Source of the DNA: Limimaricola sp964022235
GTDB taxonomy: Bacteria; Pseudomonadota; Alphaproteobacteria; Rhodobacterales; Rhodobacteraceae
Reading direction: 5' to 3'
Length of the DNA stretch: 64,000 nucleotides
Assembly: GCF_964022235.1 (NCBI RefSeq)
Contig: NZ_CAXHZL010000004.1
Location: 62,001 to 126,000 of the forward strand
Each line of letters begins with the position of its first letter. Position 1 is the first letter of the stretch. Both the position numbers and the translations under genes were made by a program. Under the pieces are notes generated by a model. The model had not been told where the DNA came from. It saw only the letters and a list, made by a program, of their open reading frames with translations, and did no database searches. Of this stretch, positions 1 to 7,911 are shown one piece after another.

Positions 1-90
1 CCAGTTGAACAGCGCGGTGCGCGCGCCACCGATATGGAGAGCGCCGGTGGGCGAGGGGGCGAAGCGGGTGACGACCGGGGTCTGGGACAT
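1..90 (-). CDS. gltX: Glutamyl-tRNA synthetase, N-terminal fragment (runs off the window)
   Basis: Only the first 30 codons are inside the window. Reading minus from the ATG at 90, the peptide begins MSQTPVVTRFAPSPTG and continues with LHIGGARTALFNW. This is the class I aminoacyl-tRNA synthetase HIGH region in the form typical of glutamyl-tRNA synthetases, which charge tRNA-Glu (in many alphaproteobacteria one paralog also charges tRNA-Gln). The gene is divergent from comEC, with about 50 nt between the two starts. The identity is secure; whether it is the discriminating paralog cannot be told from this piece. Confidence 0.9.
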   Translation of the reverse strand, partial: MSQTPVVTRFAPSPTGALHIGGARTALFNW

Positions 91-141
91 GTCGGGGAGA
101 TTTAACCTTTCGCTAACCATGCTGCGCGCAGCCTTGCTTGC

Positions 142-2232
142 ATGGGGGATACTCAGGTCGGGGCGCGGAAACAAGCGTGGCTCAAGGGGGCGGCCCCGGC
201 GCCCCTGGCCCGTCTGGAGGCCGCGCTGGCGCGGCAGCGCGGGCATCTGGCCTGCTGGGCTCCCGTTTGCCTCGGGATCGGGATCGGCTGGTGGTTCGCG
301 CAAACCGATGAGCCGGGCGCTGCTTTTTACGGGATCGCCTCGGGGCTGGCGGCGCTTTGCCTCGCATTGCGATGGGCGCTTCGACGCCATGCGCTGTGCG
401 CTCTGGCCGTGGGAGGGCTTCTCATCTGTCTCGGGGTGCTGCTGGCCGGTGCGCGGGCGCACAGCCTGTCTGCGCCGGTGCTGGGATTTCGCTACTATGG
501 TCCGATCGAGGGGCGGATCGTCGACATCGACCGCTCGCAAAGCGACGTGCTGCGGATCACGCTCGACCGGGTGCGGCTCGATGATGTGGCGCGTGTCCCG
601 GCGCGGGTGCGGGTGTCGCTGCACGCAGAGGTGGCGGCCCCGCTCGCGCCCGGCGTGCGGGTGATGACCACCGGCCACCTGTCGCCGCCGCCCGGACCGG
701 CCGAGCCGGGGGGCTTCGATTTTCGCCGCCATGCATGGTTCATCCAGCTCGGGGCGGTAGGCTACACGCGTGTGCCGGTGCTGATGGCGTCGAACGAGGG
801 CGCGGAGGGCGCATGGCTTGCCCGTGTCCGGGTGCGGCTGAGTGCTGCGATCCGCGAGCGGATCGGCGGCGAGGCGGGCGGCTTTGCGGCGGCGGTGACG
901 ACGGGAGATCGCTCGGGCCTCGGGCGCGCGGCCAACGACGCGATGCGCGAGGCCAATCTCTATCACCTCGTGTCGATCTCGGGCATGCACATGGCGATGC
1001 TGGCGGGCTTCGTGTTCTGGCTGGTGCGCGCGGGCATCGCCGCCGTGCCGCCGCTGGCGCTGCGGCTCAACGCACGCAAGATCGCTGCCGCCACGGCGCT
1101 GCCCGCCGCCGCCTTCTACCTCGCGCTTGCCGGGCGCGATGTGGCGACCGAGCGGGCCTTCGTGATGGTCGCGGTGAGCTTGGGCGCGGTGCTGGCCGAC
1201 CGCCGTGCGCTGAGCCTGCGTGGCCTTGCCATCGCGGCGATGATCGTGCTGTGTCTGAGGCCCGAGACGCTGCTCAACCCCGGCTTCCAGATGTCCTTTG
1301 CCGCCGTTCTGGCGTTGGTTGCGGTCATGGGGCGGCTGCCGCGCGGCTGGCATCGGCCACGCGGGTTTGCGCGGTTCTGGATGCCGGTGGCGCTGCTGTC
1401 GCTGACCTCGATCGTCGCGGGCTCGGCCACCGCCCCCTTTGCCGCCGCGCATTTCAATCGCGTTGCCCATTACGGGCTTCTGGCCAATCTCGCGGCCACT
1501 CCCGCGATGGGCGTTCTGGTGATGCCCGGCGCTGTGATCCTCGCCGCGACCGGCCCGCTCGGTCTGGATCAGCCCGCCGTGTGGATGATCGATTACGGCT
1601 CGCGCTGGATCCTGTGGGTGAGCGCACGCATCGCAGAACTCGACGGGGCAAGCTCCGCGGTGATCGCGCCGCCGGGCACGGTCGTGGCGCTGGTCGCGGC
1701 GGGCGGGCTGTGGCTGGTGCTGTGGCAAGGGCGGGGCCGCGCCGCCGCGCTGCTGCCCTTGGTGCTTGCCGCCGGGCTGTGGAGCCGGGCCGAACGCCCG
1801 GACCTTCTGGTGAGCGAGAGCGGCGCGCTGGTTGGGCTGATGACGCCCGAGGGACGGGCACTGTCCAAGCCCACAGGCGACGGATTTGCCGCCACGGTCT
1901 GGCTCGAAAACGACGGTGACGGGCGGGTGCAGGCCGAAGCGCATGACCCGGTGGCACTGCCGCGCCCCGACCGGGTGCTGCGGCTGCGCATCGGGAAAAC
2001 GCGGATCGTGCAGGTGACGGGCAAGACCGCGCTCGCGGCGCTTGATGGCTGCGACGGAGCCGATATCCTCATCGCCAACCAGCCCGATCCCGCACCGCGC
2101 CCTTGCTGGCGGTTTGACGCGCGCCGCCTGCGCGACACCGGCGCTCTCGCGCTCTGGTCGGAGCCTGAGGGGCTGCTGATCGAGACGGTGGCCGATCGCG
2201 CCGGCGACCGTCTCTGGACCAGTGGCCGGTAG
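142..2232 (+). CDS. comEC: ComEC/Rec2-family DNA internalisation membrane protein
   Basis: This 696-aa polytopic membrane protein carries the Competence-domain signature around residues 270-285 (HLVSISGMHMAMLAGF), the channel region thought to pass single-stranded DNA into the cytoplasm during transformation. An N-terminal ComEC_N-type soluble segment lies at about 100-190, followed by many hydrophobic helices up to about residue 550. The C-terminal 130 residues sit where many ComEC proteins have a metallo-beta-lactamase-like nuclease domain, but I see no HxHxDH metal motif, so the domain is shortened or degenerate. The ATG at 142 is the first in frame. The neighbours gltX (divergent) and lexA (convergent, 7 nt from its stop) are a common arrangement in related bacteria. 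Confidence 0.9.
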   Translation: MGDTQVGARKQAWLKGAAPAPLARLEAALARQRGHLACWAPVCLGIGIGWWFAQTDEPGAAFYGIASGLAALCLALRWALRRHALCALAVGGLLICLGVLLAGARAHSLSAPVLGFRYYGPIEGRIVDIDRSQSDVLRITLDRVRLDDVARVPARVRVSLHAEVAAPLAPGVRVMTTGHLSPPPGPAEPGGFDFRRHAWFIQLGAVGYTRVPVLMASNEGAEGAWLARVRVRLSAAIRERIGGEAGGFAAAVTTGDRSGLGRAANDAMREANLYHLVSISGMHMAMLAGFVFWLVRAGIAAVPPLALRLNARKIAAATALPAAAFYLALAGRDVATERAFVMVAVSLGAVLADRRALSLRGLAIAAMIVLCLRPETLLNPGFQMSFAAVLALVAVMGRLPRGWHRPRGFARFWMPVALLSLTSIVAGSATAPFAAAHFNRVAHYGLLANLAATPAMGVLVMPGAVILAATGPLGLDQPAVWMIDYGSRWILWVSARIAELDGASSAVIAPPGTVVALVAAGGLWLVLWQGRGRAAALLPLVLAAGLWSRAERPDLLVSESGALVGLMTPEGRALSKPTGDGFAATVWLENDGDGRVQAEAHDPVALPRPDRVLRLRIGKTRIVQVTGKTALAALDGCDGADILIANQPDPAPRPCWRFDARRLRDTGALALWSEPEGLLIETVADRAGDRLWTSGR

Positions 2233-2239
2233 CGTAGGA

Positions 2240-2920
2240 TCAGTAGCTGCGGATCAGCCCGACCAGACGGCCCTGCACACGCACCTGATCATCGCTGTAG
2301 ATCCGGGTCTCATAGGCGGGGTTCGCGGCTTCGAGCGCAATGCGCTTGCCGTTGCGGCGGAACCGCTTGAGGGTCGCCTCCTGCTCGTCGATCAAGGCCA
2401 CGACGATATCGCCGTTGTCGGCGGTGCCGGTTTCGCGGATCACCACGACGTCGCCATCGTTGATCCCGGCCTGAATCATCGAATCGCCCCGCACTTCGAG
2501 CGCGTAATGGCTGCCTTGTCCCAGCATCGAGCCCGGCACCGTGATTTCGTGGCTGATCTCGCTGATCGCGGAGATCGGCACACCGGCGGCGATGCGGCCC
2601 ATCACCGGCAGGTTCATCGCCATGGCGGCGATCTCGGCGGGCATGTCCGACGGCTTGGGGTCGGCGGCAGGCGCGGCGCTTTCGGTGGCAAAGCGCGCTT
2701 CCATCGCCTCGGGCAGCTTGATGATCTCGAGCGCACGAGCGCGGTGCGCGAGGCGGCGGATAAAGCCGCGCTCCTCCAAGGCCGTGATCAACCGATGAAT
2801 GCCGGATTTCGAACGCAGATCGAGCGCATCCTTCATCTCGTCGAAGGAGGGCGGAACGCCGTCGGCCTTGATCCGACGATGGATGAATTCCAGCAGGTCG
2901 GACTGTTTGCGGGTCAGCAT
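2240..2920 (-). CDS. lexA: LexA repressor / autopeptidase of the SOS response
   Basis: The 226-aa protein has an N-terminal winged helix-turn-helix (residues 1-65, beginning MLTRKQSDLLEFIHRR) and a C-terminal S24 peptidase domain. The self-cleavage bond is visible as Ala112-Gly113 in RIAAGVPI, the catalytic serine as Ser147 in RGDSMIQAG, and the lysine as Lys185 in EATLKRF. It represses DNA-damage genes until RecA filaments trigger autocleavage. The gene follows moeA on the same strand but has its own promoter with an SOS box, so it should repress itself. It is convergent with comEC. Confidence 0.97.
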   Translation of the reverse strand: MLTRKQSDLLEFIHRRIKADGVPPSFDEMKDALDLRSKSGIHRLITALEERGFIRRLAHRARALEIIKLPEAMEARFATESAAPAADPKPSDMPAEIAAMAMNLPVMGRIAAGVPISAISEISHEITVPGSMLGQGSHYALEVRGDSMIQAGINDGDVVVIRETGTADNGDIVVALIDEQEATLKRFRRNGKRIALEAANPAYETRIYSDDQVRVQGRLVGLIRSY

Positions 2921-2956
2921 GATTGCCCCTTTGTGCGCGCGGACGGTTGGGGCTCC

Positions 2957-2971
2957 GTTCTACGGCTGTTC
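2957..2971 (-). promoter_or_regulatory. LexA-binding SOS box (GAAC-N7-GAAC)
   Basis: The minus strand reads GAACAGCCGTAGAAC, an exact GAAC-N7-GAAC direct repeat (GTTC-N7-GTTC on plus). This is the established operator of alphaproteobacterial LexA. It occupies the end of the spacer and overlaps the -10 hexamer of the lexA promoter, so bound LexA would block RNA polymerase. Autoregulation is inferred from this position. Confidence 0.88.
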
Positions 2972-2985
2972 TCGTTTTGTGTCAA
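2957..2985 (-). promoter_or_regulatory. lexA promoter (-35 and -10)
   Basis: On the minus strand a perfect -35 hexamer TTGACA (2980-2985) is followed by a 17-nt spacer and a -10-like TAGAAC (2957-2962), which matches four of six consensus bases. The promoter starts just after the moeA stop codon and lies 37-65 nt upstream of the lexA ATG. It gives lexA independent expression at the end of the trp-moa-moe block. Confidence 0.75.
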
Positions 2986-2989
2986 GACC

Positions 2990-4162
2990 TCAGAGCGCGA
3001 TCACCTCGACCGTCTCTCCCGCCTTGCGCGCAGGGTCGCCCGGGGGCTGCACGATCAGGCAATCGGCCTCCGACAGCACCGACAAGAGCGAGCTGTCCTG
3101 CTTGGAGAACGCAGTCACGCCCTTGGGTCCGCTCATGGCGCGCAGGTAATGCTCGCGCGGGCCATTCGCCGAAAGCGGAGCCGCGAGGCGGGCCAGACGA
3201 CGCGGGGCGGGGGCGGGTGCCAGACCCGAAAGCGCCCGGATCAACGGCACGAGAAACACCTGCGCGCAGACCATGGACGATACCGGGTTACCAGGCAGAC
3301 CCAAGAGCAGCGCCTCTCCGAAACGCCCCGCCATCAAAGGTTTGCCCGGTCGCAGCGCCACCTTCCAGAAGGCGCGCTCCATTCCCGCCTCGGCGGCGGC
3401 GGCGCCGACGAGGTCGTGATCGCCGACCGAGGCCCCACCGATGGTCAGCACGATATCGGCCCCTTGGGCCAGGTCGAAGGCTTGGCGCAGCGCGCCCATG
3501 CTGTCGCCCGCGATCGGCAGCAGGCGCGGCAGGCCGCCCGCCTGCGCCACCATGCCATGCAGGCCGTAGGCGTTCGACGCGATGATCTGGTCGGGGCGCG
3601 GATCGCCGCCCGGTGCCACTAGCTCGTCGCCCGTCGCGATGATCGCGACCTCGGGTCGGCGCGAGACGGTCAGGCGGTCGGCGTTCATCGCCGCCGCAAG
3701 CGCGAGATCGGCGGGGCGCAGCAGGCGCGGCGCGGCGAGCGTGTCGCCCACGCAGAAATCGGCCCCGAGCGGGCGGATGTTGCGGTTGTCGGTGATGCCG
3801 GGGCCAAGGATGACCGTGTCGCCGTCGCGGGTCGTGTCCTCTTGGATCACCACGCGGTCCGCGCCTTCGGGGACCGGCGCACCGGTGAAGATGCGCACCG
3901 CCTCCTGCGCGCCGATGCGGCCCGGATAGGCATGACCGGCGGCGGCCTCGCCGATGACCGTGAGGCGCGCACTTTCGGTACAATCCGCATCGCGGATCGC
4001 GTAGCCGTCCATGGCCGAGGCAGAAAACGGCGGTTGATCGCGCCGTGCGGTGACGGGCGCACGCAGCACCCGACCCAGACCTGCGGTCAGCCCCACCTCT
4101 TCGACGGGCAACGGAGCGACCAGTGCGAAGAGCCGGTCAAGCGCCTCGGAGACCGGGATCAC
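2990..4162 (-). CDS. moeA: Molybdopterin molybdenumtransferase
   Basis: A 390-aa MoeA that inserts molybdate into adenylated molybdopterin at the last step of molybdenum cofactor synthesis. Family marks are SAMDGYAIRDAD in the N-terminal part, the IIATGDELVAPG segment in the MoCF-binding domain, and PGNPVSSMVC further on. It starts with GTG, whose GTGA overlaps the moaC stop, so translation is probably coupled. The normal partner MogA/MoaB is not in the window. The length matches the family. Confidence 0.95.
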   Translation of the reverse strand: MIPVSEALDRLFALVAPLPVEEVGLTAGLGRVLRAPVTARRDQPPFSASAMDGYAIRDADCTESARLTVIGEAAAGHAYPGRIGAQEAVRIFTGAPVPEGADRVVIQEDTTRDGDTVILGPGITDNRNIRPLGADFCVGDTLAAPRLLRPADLALAAAMNADRLTVSRRPEVAIIATGDELVAPGGDPRPDQIIASNAYGLHGMVAQAGGLPRLLPIAGDSMGALRQAFDLAQGADIVLTIGGASVGDHDLVGAAAAEAGMERAFWKVALRPGKPLMAGRFGEALLLGLPGNPVSSMVCAQVFLVPLIRALSGLAPAPAPRRLARLAAPLSANGPREHYLRAMSGPKGVTAFSKQDSSLLSVLSEADCLIVQPPGDPARKAGETVEVIAL

Positions 4163-4629
4163 GCCTCCCAGCGCCCCGATTTGCCGCCCTCTTTCAGCGC
4201 GAGGCGGATACCATCGATCTCCATGCCCTTTTCGTTGGCCTTGAGCATGTCGTAGATCGTCAGCGCCGCGACCGAGACCGCCGTCAGCGCCTCCATTTCG
4301 ACGCCGGTGCGACCGGTGGTCCGCACCGTGGCGGCGATCCGCACGCCGGGCAGAGCCTCGTCGGGCTCAAGCTCGATCGTCACCTTGGACAGCGGCAGCG
4401 GGTGGCACAGCGGGATCAGGTCGGCGGTCTTCTTGGCGGCCATGATGCCCGCGAGCCGCGCGGTGCCGAGCACGTCGCCCTTGCCCGCGCGCCCCTCGCG
4501 CACCAGTGCCAGCGTCTCGGGCTGCATCCGCACCATGCCCGTCGCCACGGCGAGGCGGCCGGTCACCTGCTTGTCGGTAACATCGACCATGTGGGCGCGG
4601 CCGCTTTCGTCGAAATGGGTGAGCGCCAT
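4159..4629 (-). CDS. moaC: Cyclic pyranopterin monophosphate synthase
   Basis: A 156-aa MoaC, which with MoaA converts GTP to cyclic pyranopterin monophosphate at the start of molybdenum cofactor synthesis. The conserved LIPLCHPLPLSKV and the GRTGVEMEALTAVSVAALT block are both present. I chose the ATG at 4629, which overlaps the trpC stop by one base (TGATG); a GTG one codon upstream is also possible. It lies between trpC and moeA with overlapping ends on both sides, so it is a fully embedded operon gene. Confidence 0.95.
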   Translation of the reverse strand: MALTHFDESGRAHMVDVTDKQVTGRLAVATGMVRMQPETLALVREGRAGKGDVLGTARLAGIMAAKKTADLIPLCHPLPLSKVTIELEPDEALPGVRIAATVRTTGRTGVEMEALTAVSVAALTIYDMLKANEKGMEIDGIRLALKEGGKSGRWEA

Positions 4630-5438
4630 CACGCGCCGCCCGGAGCCGTCAGCGGATTGGCAAGGATCGACCGCGTCGCCGAGGTCACGTCCTCCTGTCG
4701 CATCAGGCTTTCACCGATGAGGAAGCTGCGCACCCCGTAACGGGCGACCTCGGCCAGATCGGCGGGCGTCGACAGCCCGCTCTCTGCGACGATCATCCGG
4801 TCGACGGGGACGTGCTTGGCCAGCTTGCGCGTCACGTCGAGCGAGGTCTCGAAGGTCTTGAGATCGCGGTTGTTGATGCCGATCATCTTGGAATTGAGCT
4901 CCGCCGCGCGCTCGAGCTCGGCGCGGTCGTGCACCTCGATCAAGGCGTCCATGCCCCAGCGGGTGGCCGCGTCCTCGAGTTCGCGCGCCTGCGCGTCCGA
5001 CACGCTGGCCATGATGATCAGGATGCAGTCGGCACCGAGGCTGCGGCTCTCGGCCACCTGCCATGGATCATAGAGGAAATCCTTGCGCAGCACCGGCAGC
5101 GACGTCGCTTCGCGTGCCTGCACGAGGTATTCGTCCGCGCCCTGGAACGAGGGTCCATCGGTGAGCACCGAAAGGCAGGCCGCGCCGCCGTCCTCATAGG
5201 CACGGGCGAGAGCGGGCGGGTCGAAATCGGCGCGGATGAGGCCTTTCGACGGGCTCGCCTTCTTGACCTCGGCGATCAGGCCATAGCCCTCGCGCGCGGC
5301 CTCTGTGAGACGGGCGGCAAAGCCGCGGGGGGCGGGGGCCTGCGCAGCGCGCGCCTCGATGTCGGAAAGCGGCAGCTCCGCCTTGCGGGCCGCGACCTCT
5401 TCGAGCTTGTAGGCCTTGATCTTGTCGAGAATGTCCAT
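4629..5438 (-). CDS. trpC: Indole-3-glycerol-phosphate synthase
   Basis: A 269-aa (beta/alpha)8-barrel enzyme that closes 1-(2-carboxyphenylamino)-deoxyribulose phosphate to indole-3-glycerol phosphate in tryptophan synthesis. Signature segments are EVKKASPSKG, the catalytic-lysine loop LPVLRKDFLYDPWQV, and IGINNRDLKTFE followed by AESGL. It is a stand-alone enzyme with no fused TrpF. It is downstream of ung (39-nt gap) and directly coupled to moaC. The start ATG at 5438 has no strong Shine-Dalgarno sequence. Confidence 0.96.
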   Translation of the reverse strand: MDILDKIKAYKLEEVAARKAELPLSDIEARAAQAPAPRGFAARLTEAAREGYGLIAEVKKASPSKGLIRADFDPPALARAYEDGGAACLSVLTDGPSFQGADEYLVQAREATSLPVLRKDFLYDPWQVAESRSLGADCILIIMASVSDAQARELEDAATRWGMDALIEVHDRAELERAAELNSKMIGINNRDLKTFETSLDVTRKLAKHVPVDRMIVAESGLSTPADLAEVARYGVRSFLIGESLMRQEDVTSATRSILANPLTAPGGA

Positions 5439-5477
5439 GTGGTGGTTCTACCGGGGGAATTGGGGCTTGGAAAGCGT

Positions 5478-6140
5478 TCAGGAGACGGGGCCGCACCAGT
5501 CGACGCGGGGCGCGCTGCGCGCGTCGAGCCATTCGTTGATGCGTCCGAAGGGGCGGGAGCCAAAAAAACCGCGCCGTGCCGACAGCGGCGAGGGATGCGC
5601 GGTCTCGATCACGAGGTGGTCCGGGCCATGCGAATTGCCGGTGTAGGGGGCGGCCACCTTCTGCGCGTGGTTGCCCCAGAGCAGGAAGGCGCAAGGCTGC
5701 TGCGCCACACGGGCGAGGACCTGCGCCACCAGCGCGTCCCAGCCCCAGCGGGCATGGCCGCCAGCGGCCCCCGGTTCGACCGAAAGCGCGGTGTTGAGAA
5801 GCAGCACGCCCTGCTGCGCCCAATGCGTGAGATCGCCGTTGTTCGGCGCGCAGCCGATGTCCTCGCGCATCTCCTTGAAGATGTTGCGCAGCGACGGCGG
5901 CAGCTTGGTCAGCTCGGGCGGCACCGAAAAGGCGAGGCCCGTGGCATGGCCCGGTGTCGGATAGGGGTCTTGGCCGAGGATCACCACGCGCACCGCCTCG
6001 GGCGGGGTCAGCTCAAGCGCGCGGAACCGCTTTTCGGGCGCGGGCAGGGTGGTGGGCAGGGCGTCGATGCGGTCGCGCAAGGTGGGCCAGTCGGCCGAGA
6101 AAAACGGCAGGTCGGCCCAACCATTGGGCAGATCGTTCAC
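5478..6140 (-). CDS. ung: Uracil-DNA glycosylase (family 1)
   Basis: A 220-aa Ung that removes uracil from DNA to start base excision repair. Both diagnostic motifs are intact: GQDPYPTPGHATGLAFS (water-activating loop) and HPSPLSARRGFFGSRPF (the HPSPLS minor-groove loop). The start is a GTG whose GTGA overlaps the trpD stop codon; the open frame extends further upstream but that part is trpD sequence in another frame. The gene sits inside the trp operon, between trpD and trpC, which is unusual because its function is unrelated. Confidence 0.94.
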   Translation of the reverse strand: MNDLPNGWADLPFFSADWPTLRDRIDALPTTLPAPEKRFRALELTPPEAVRVVILGQDPYPTPGHATGLAFSVPPELTKLPPSLRNIFKEMREDIGCAPNNGDLTHWAQQGVLLLNTALSVEPGAAGGHARWGWDALVAQVLARVAQQPCAFLLWGNHAQKVAAPYTGNSHGPDHLVIETAHPSPLSARRGFFGSRPFGRINEWLDARSAPRVDWCGPVS

Positions 6141-7156
6141 GCGCGACCGGATGTGATCGCGGCGAGGCGGTCGATGGCGCGGCGCGCCGCTCCCGAATCG
6201 ATGCTCGTCGCGGCCATCTGCGCGCCCGCGCGCAGATCCTCGACCCGGCCCGCTACCAGCAGACCGGCGGCGGCGTTGAGCAGCACCGCGTCGCGGTAGG
6301 CGCCGGGTGCACCGTCGAGCAATGCGGCCAGAGCACGGCCGTTTTCTTGCGGCGTGCCGCCAAGGATCGCTTCGAACGGATGCTCGGGCAGGCCCGCGTC
6401 CGAGGGGCTGATCTCGAAGCTTTCGACCCGGCCATCCTGAAGCGCCGCGACCTGTGACGGCCCGCAGATCGACAGCTCGTCCGTGCCGTCGCCGCCATGC
6501 ACCAGCCAAGCCCGCTCGGAGCCAAGCTGGCCCAGCGTCTCGGCCATCGGCACGATCAGCGCCGGATCATAGGCCCCGGTGAGCTGGCGTTTGACGCCCG
6601 CCGGGTTGGTGAGCGGGCCGAGGATGTTGAACAGGGTGCGGATGCCGATTTCGGCGCGGATCGGGCCTACGTGCTTCATCGCCGGGTGGTGCATCGGCGC
6701 CATCATAAAGCCGATCCCGGCCTCGCGCAGGGCGCGCTCGACCACTTCGGCCCCGACCATGACCTCGACCCCCATCTGGCCCAGCGCATCCGCCGTGCCG
6801 GATTTCGAGGAGAGGTTGCGGTTGCCGTGCTTGGCCACCGGCACGCCTGCGCCCGCCACGACAAAGGCCGTCGCGGTCGAGATATTTAGCGTGTTCTTGC
6901 CGTCGCCGCCCGTGCCCACGATGTCGATCGCGCCCTCCGGCGCCGCTACCTTGAGGCAGCGGGCGCGCATCACGCTCGCGGCGGCGGTGATCTCGGAAAC
7001 CGTCTCGCCGCGCATCCGAAGCGTCACGAGGAACGCCGCCATCTGGGCGGGCGTGGCGTCACCGTCGAACAGGATGCCGAAGGCCGCCTCGGCCTGCTCT
7101 CGCGTGAGCGGCCCAGTCAGCGCGGCGGCGATCAGCGGCTTGAGCCGGTCGCTCAT
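6137..7156 (-). CDS. trpD: Anthranilate phosphoribosyltransferase
   Basis: A 339-aa enzyme that joins anthranilate and PRPP, the second step of tryptophan synthesis. The glycine-rich IVGTGGDGKNTLNIST loop that binds PRPP and the KHGNRNLSSKSG segment are both intact. The ATG at 7156 overlaps the trpG stop (ATGA), and the stop overlaps the GTG of ung, so trpG, trpD and ung are translationally chained. Confidence 0.97.
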   Translation of the reverse strand: MSDRLKPLIAAALTGPLTREQAEAAFGILFDGDATPAQMAAFLVTLRMRGETVSEITAAASVMRARCLKVAAPEGAIDIVGTGGDGKNTLNISTATAFVVAGAGVPVAKHGNRNLSSKSGTADALGQMGVEVMVGAEVVERALREAGIGFMMAPMHHPAMKHVGPIRAEIGIRTLFNILGPLTNPAGVKRQLTGAYDPALIVPMAETLGQLGSERAWLVHGGDGTDELSICGPSQVAALQDGRVESFEISPSDAGLPEHPFEAILGGTPQENGRALAALLDGAPGAYRDAVLLNAAAGLLVAGRVEDLRAGAQMAATSIDSGAARRAIDRLAAITSGRA

Positions 7157-7755
7157 GCCGCCACCGGGGTGCCGGGCACTTGGCCGGGCAACCGGTCGAG
7201 AAAGTTCTTCAGCATCTGGTGGCCATGCTCGGAGGCGATGCTCTCGGGGTGAAACTGCACACCCTCGATCGGCAGCTCGCGGTGCATGAGCCCCATGATC
7301 GTGCCGTCGGCCAGCTCGGCAGTCACTTCGAGGCAGTCGGGCAGGCTGTCGCGCTCGACCACCAGCGAGTGATAGCGCGTCGCCTTGAACGGCGAGGGCA
7401 GCCCCGCGAAGACGCCCCGGCCCGCGTGCAGCATCTCGGCGGTCTTGCCATGCACGATCTCGTGGCAGCGCACCACCTTGCCGCCAAAGGCCTGACCGAT
7501 GGTCTGGTGCCCGAGGCAGACGCCCAGAAGCGGCATGCGCGCCTCGGCGGCGGCGCGGGTGAGAGCGAGGCAGATGCCCGCCTGATCGGGGTCGCAGGGG
7601 CCGGGCGAAAGCACGATACCCTCTGGCGCCATCGCCATCGCCGCTTCGACGTCGATCTCGTCGTTGCGCTTGACCACGACCTCGGCCCCCAGCTCGCCAA
7701 GGTAGTGCACGAGGTTCCAGGTGAAGCTGTCGTAGTTGTCGATCAACAGAAGCAT
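7153..7755 (-). CDS. trpG: Anthranilate synthase component II (glutamine amidotransferase)
   Basis: A 200-aa class I glutamine amidotransferase that feeds ammonia to TrpE. The nucleophilic cysteine is in LLGVCLGHQ and the histidine/glutamate pair is in GVQFHPESI. I start at the ATG at 7755 (MLLLIDNYDSFTWN), the usual family start, preceded by a good GGAGGG. TrpE, its partner, is encoded about 3 kb away in a separate operon, so the two subunits are not co-transcribed here. It heads the trpG-D-ung-C-moaC-moeA operon. Confidence 0.96.
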   Translation of the reverse strand: MLLLIDNYDSFTWNLVHYLGELGAEVVVKRNDEIDVEAAMAMAPEGIVLSPGPCDPDQAGICLALTRAAAEARMPLLGVCLGHQTIGQAFGGKVVRCHEIVHGKTAEMLHAGRGVFAGLPSPFKATRYHSLVVERDSLPDCLEVTAELADGTIMGLMHRELPIEGVQFHPESIASEHGHQMLKNFLDRLPGQVPGTPVAA

Positions 7756-7911
7756 GGTCCCTCCGGCCGGGGCGGTTCGGTGCAAATTCGGGGCTACCGT
7801 TCGCCGGCGGTCCCTTGGTAAGGTCGGGCCATAAATGGGACCGCAGGACGGGAAACGTCAAGGTCCGGGACTGGGGCGAATGTCGGCAAACGGCGCAGCG
7901 GGGCAGGAAAC

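Noticed and set aside
2222..3622. A 466-codon plus-strand open frame
   Set aside because: It is antisense to lexA and moeA; no motif or ribosome site.
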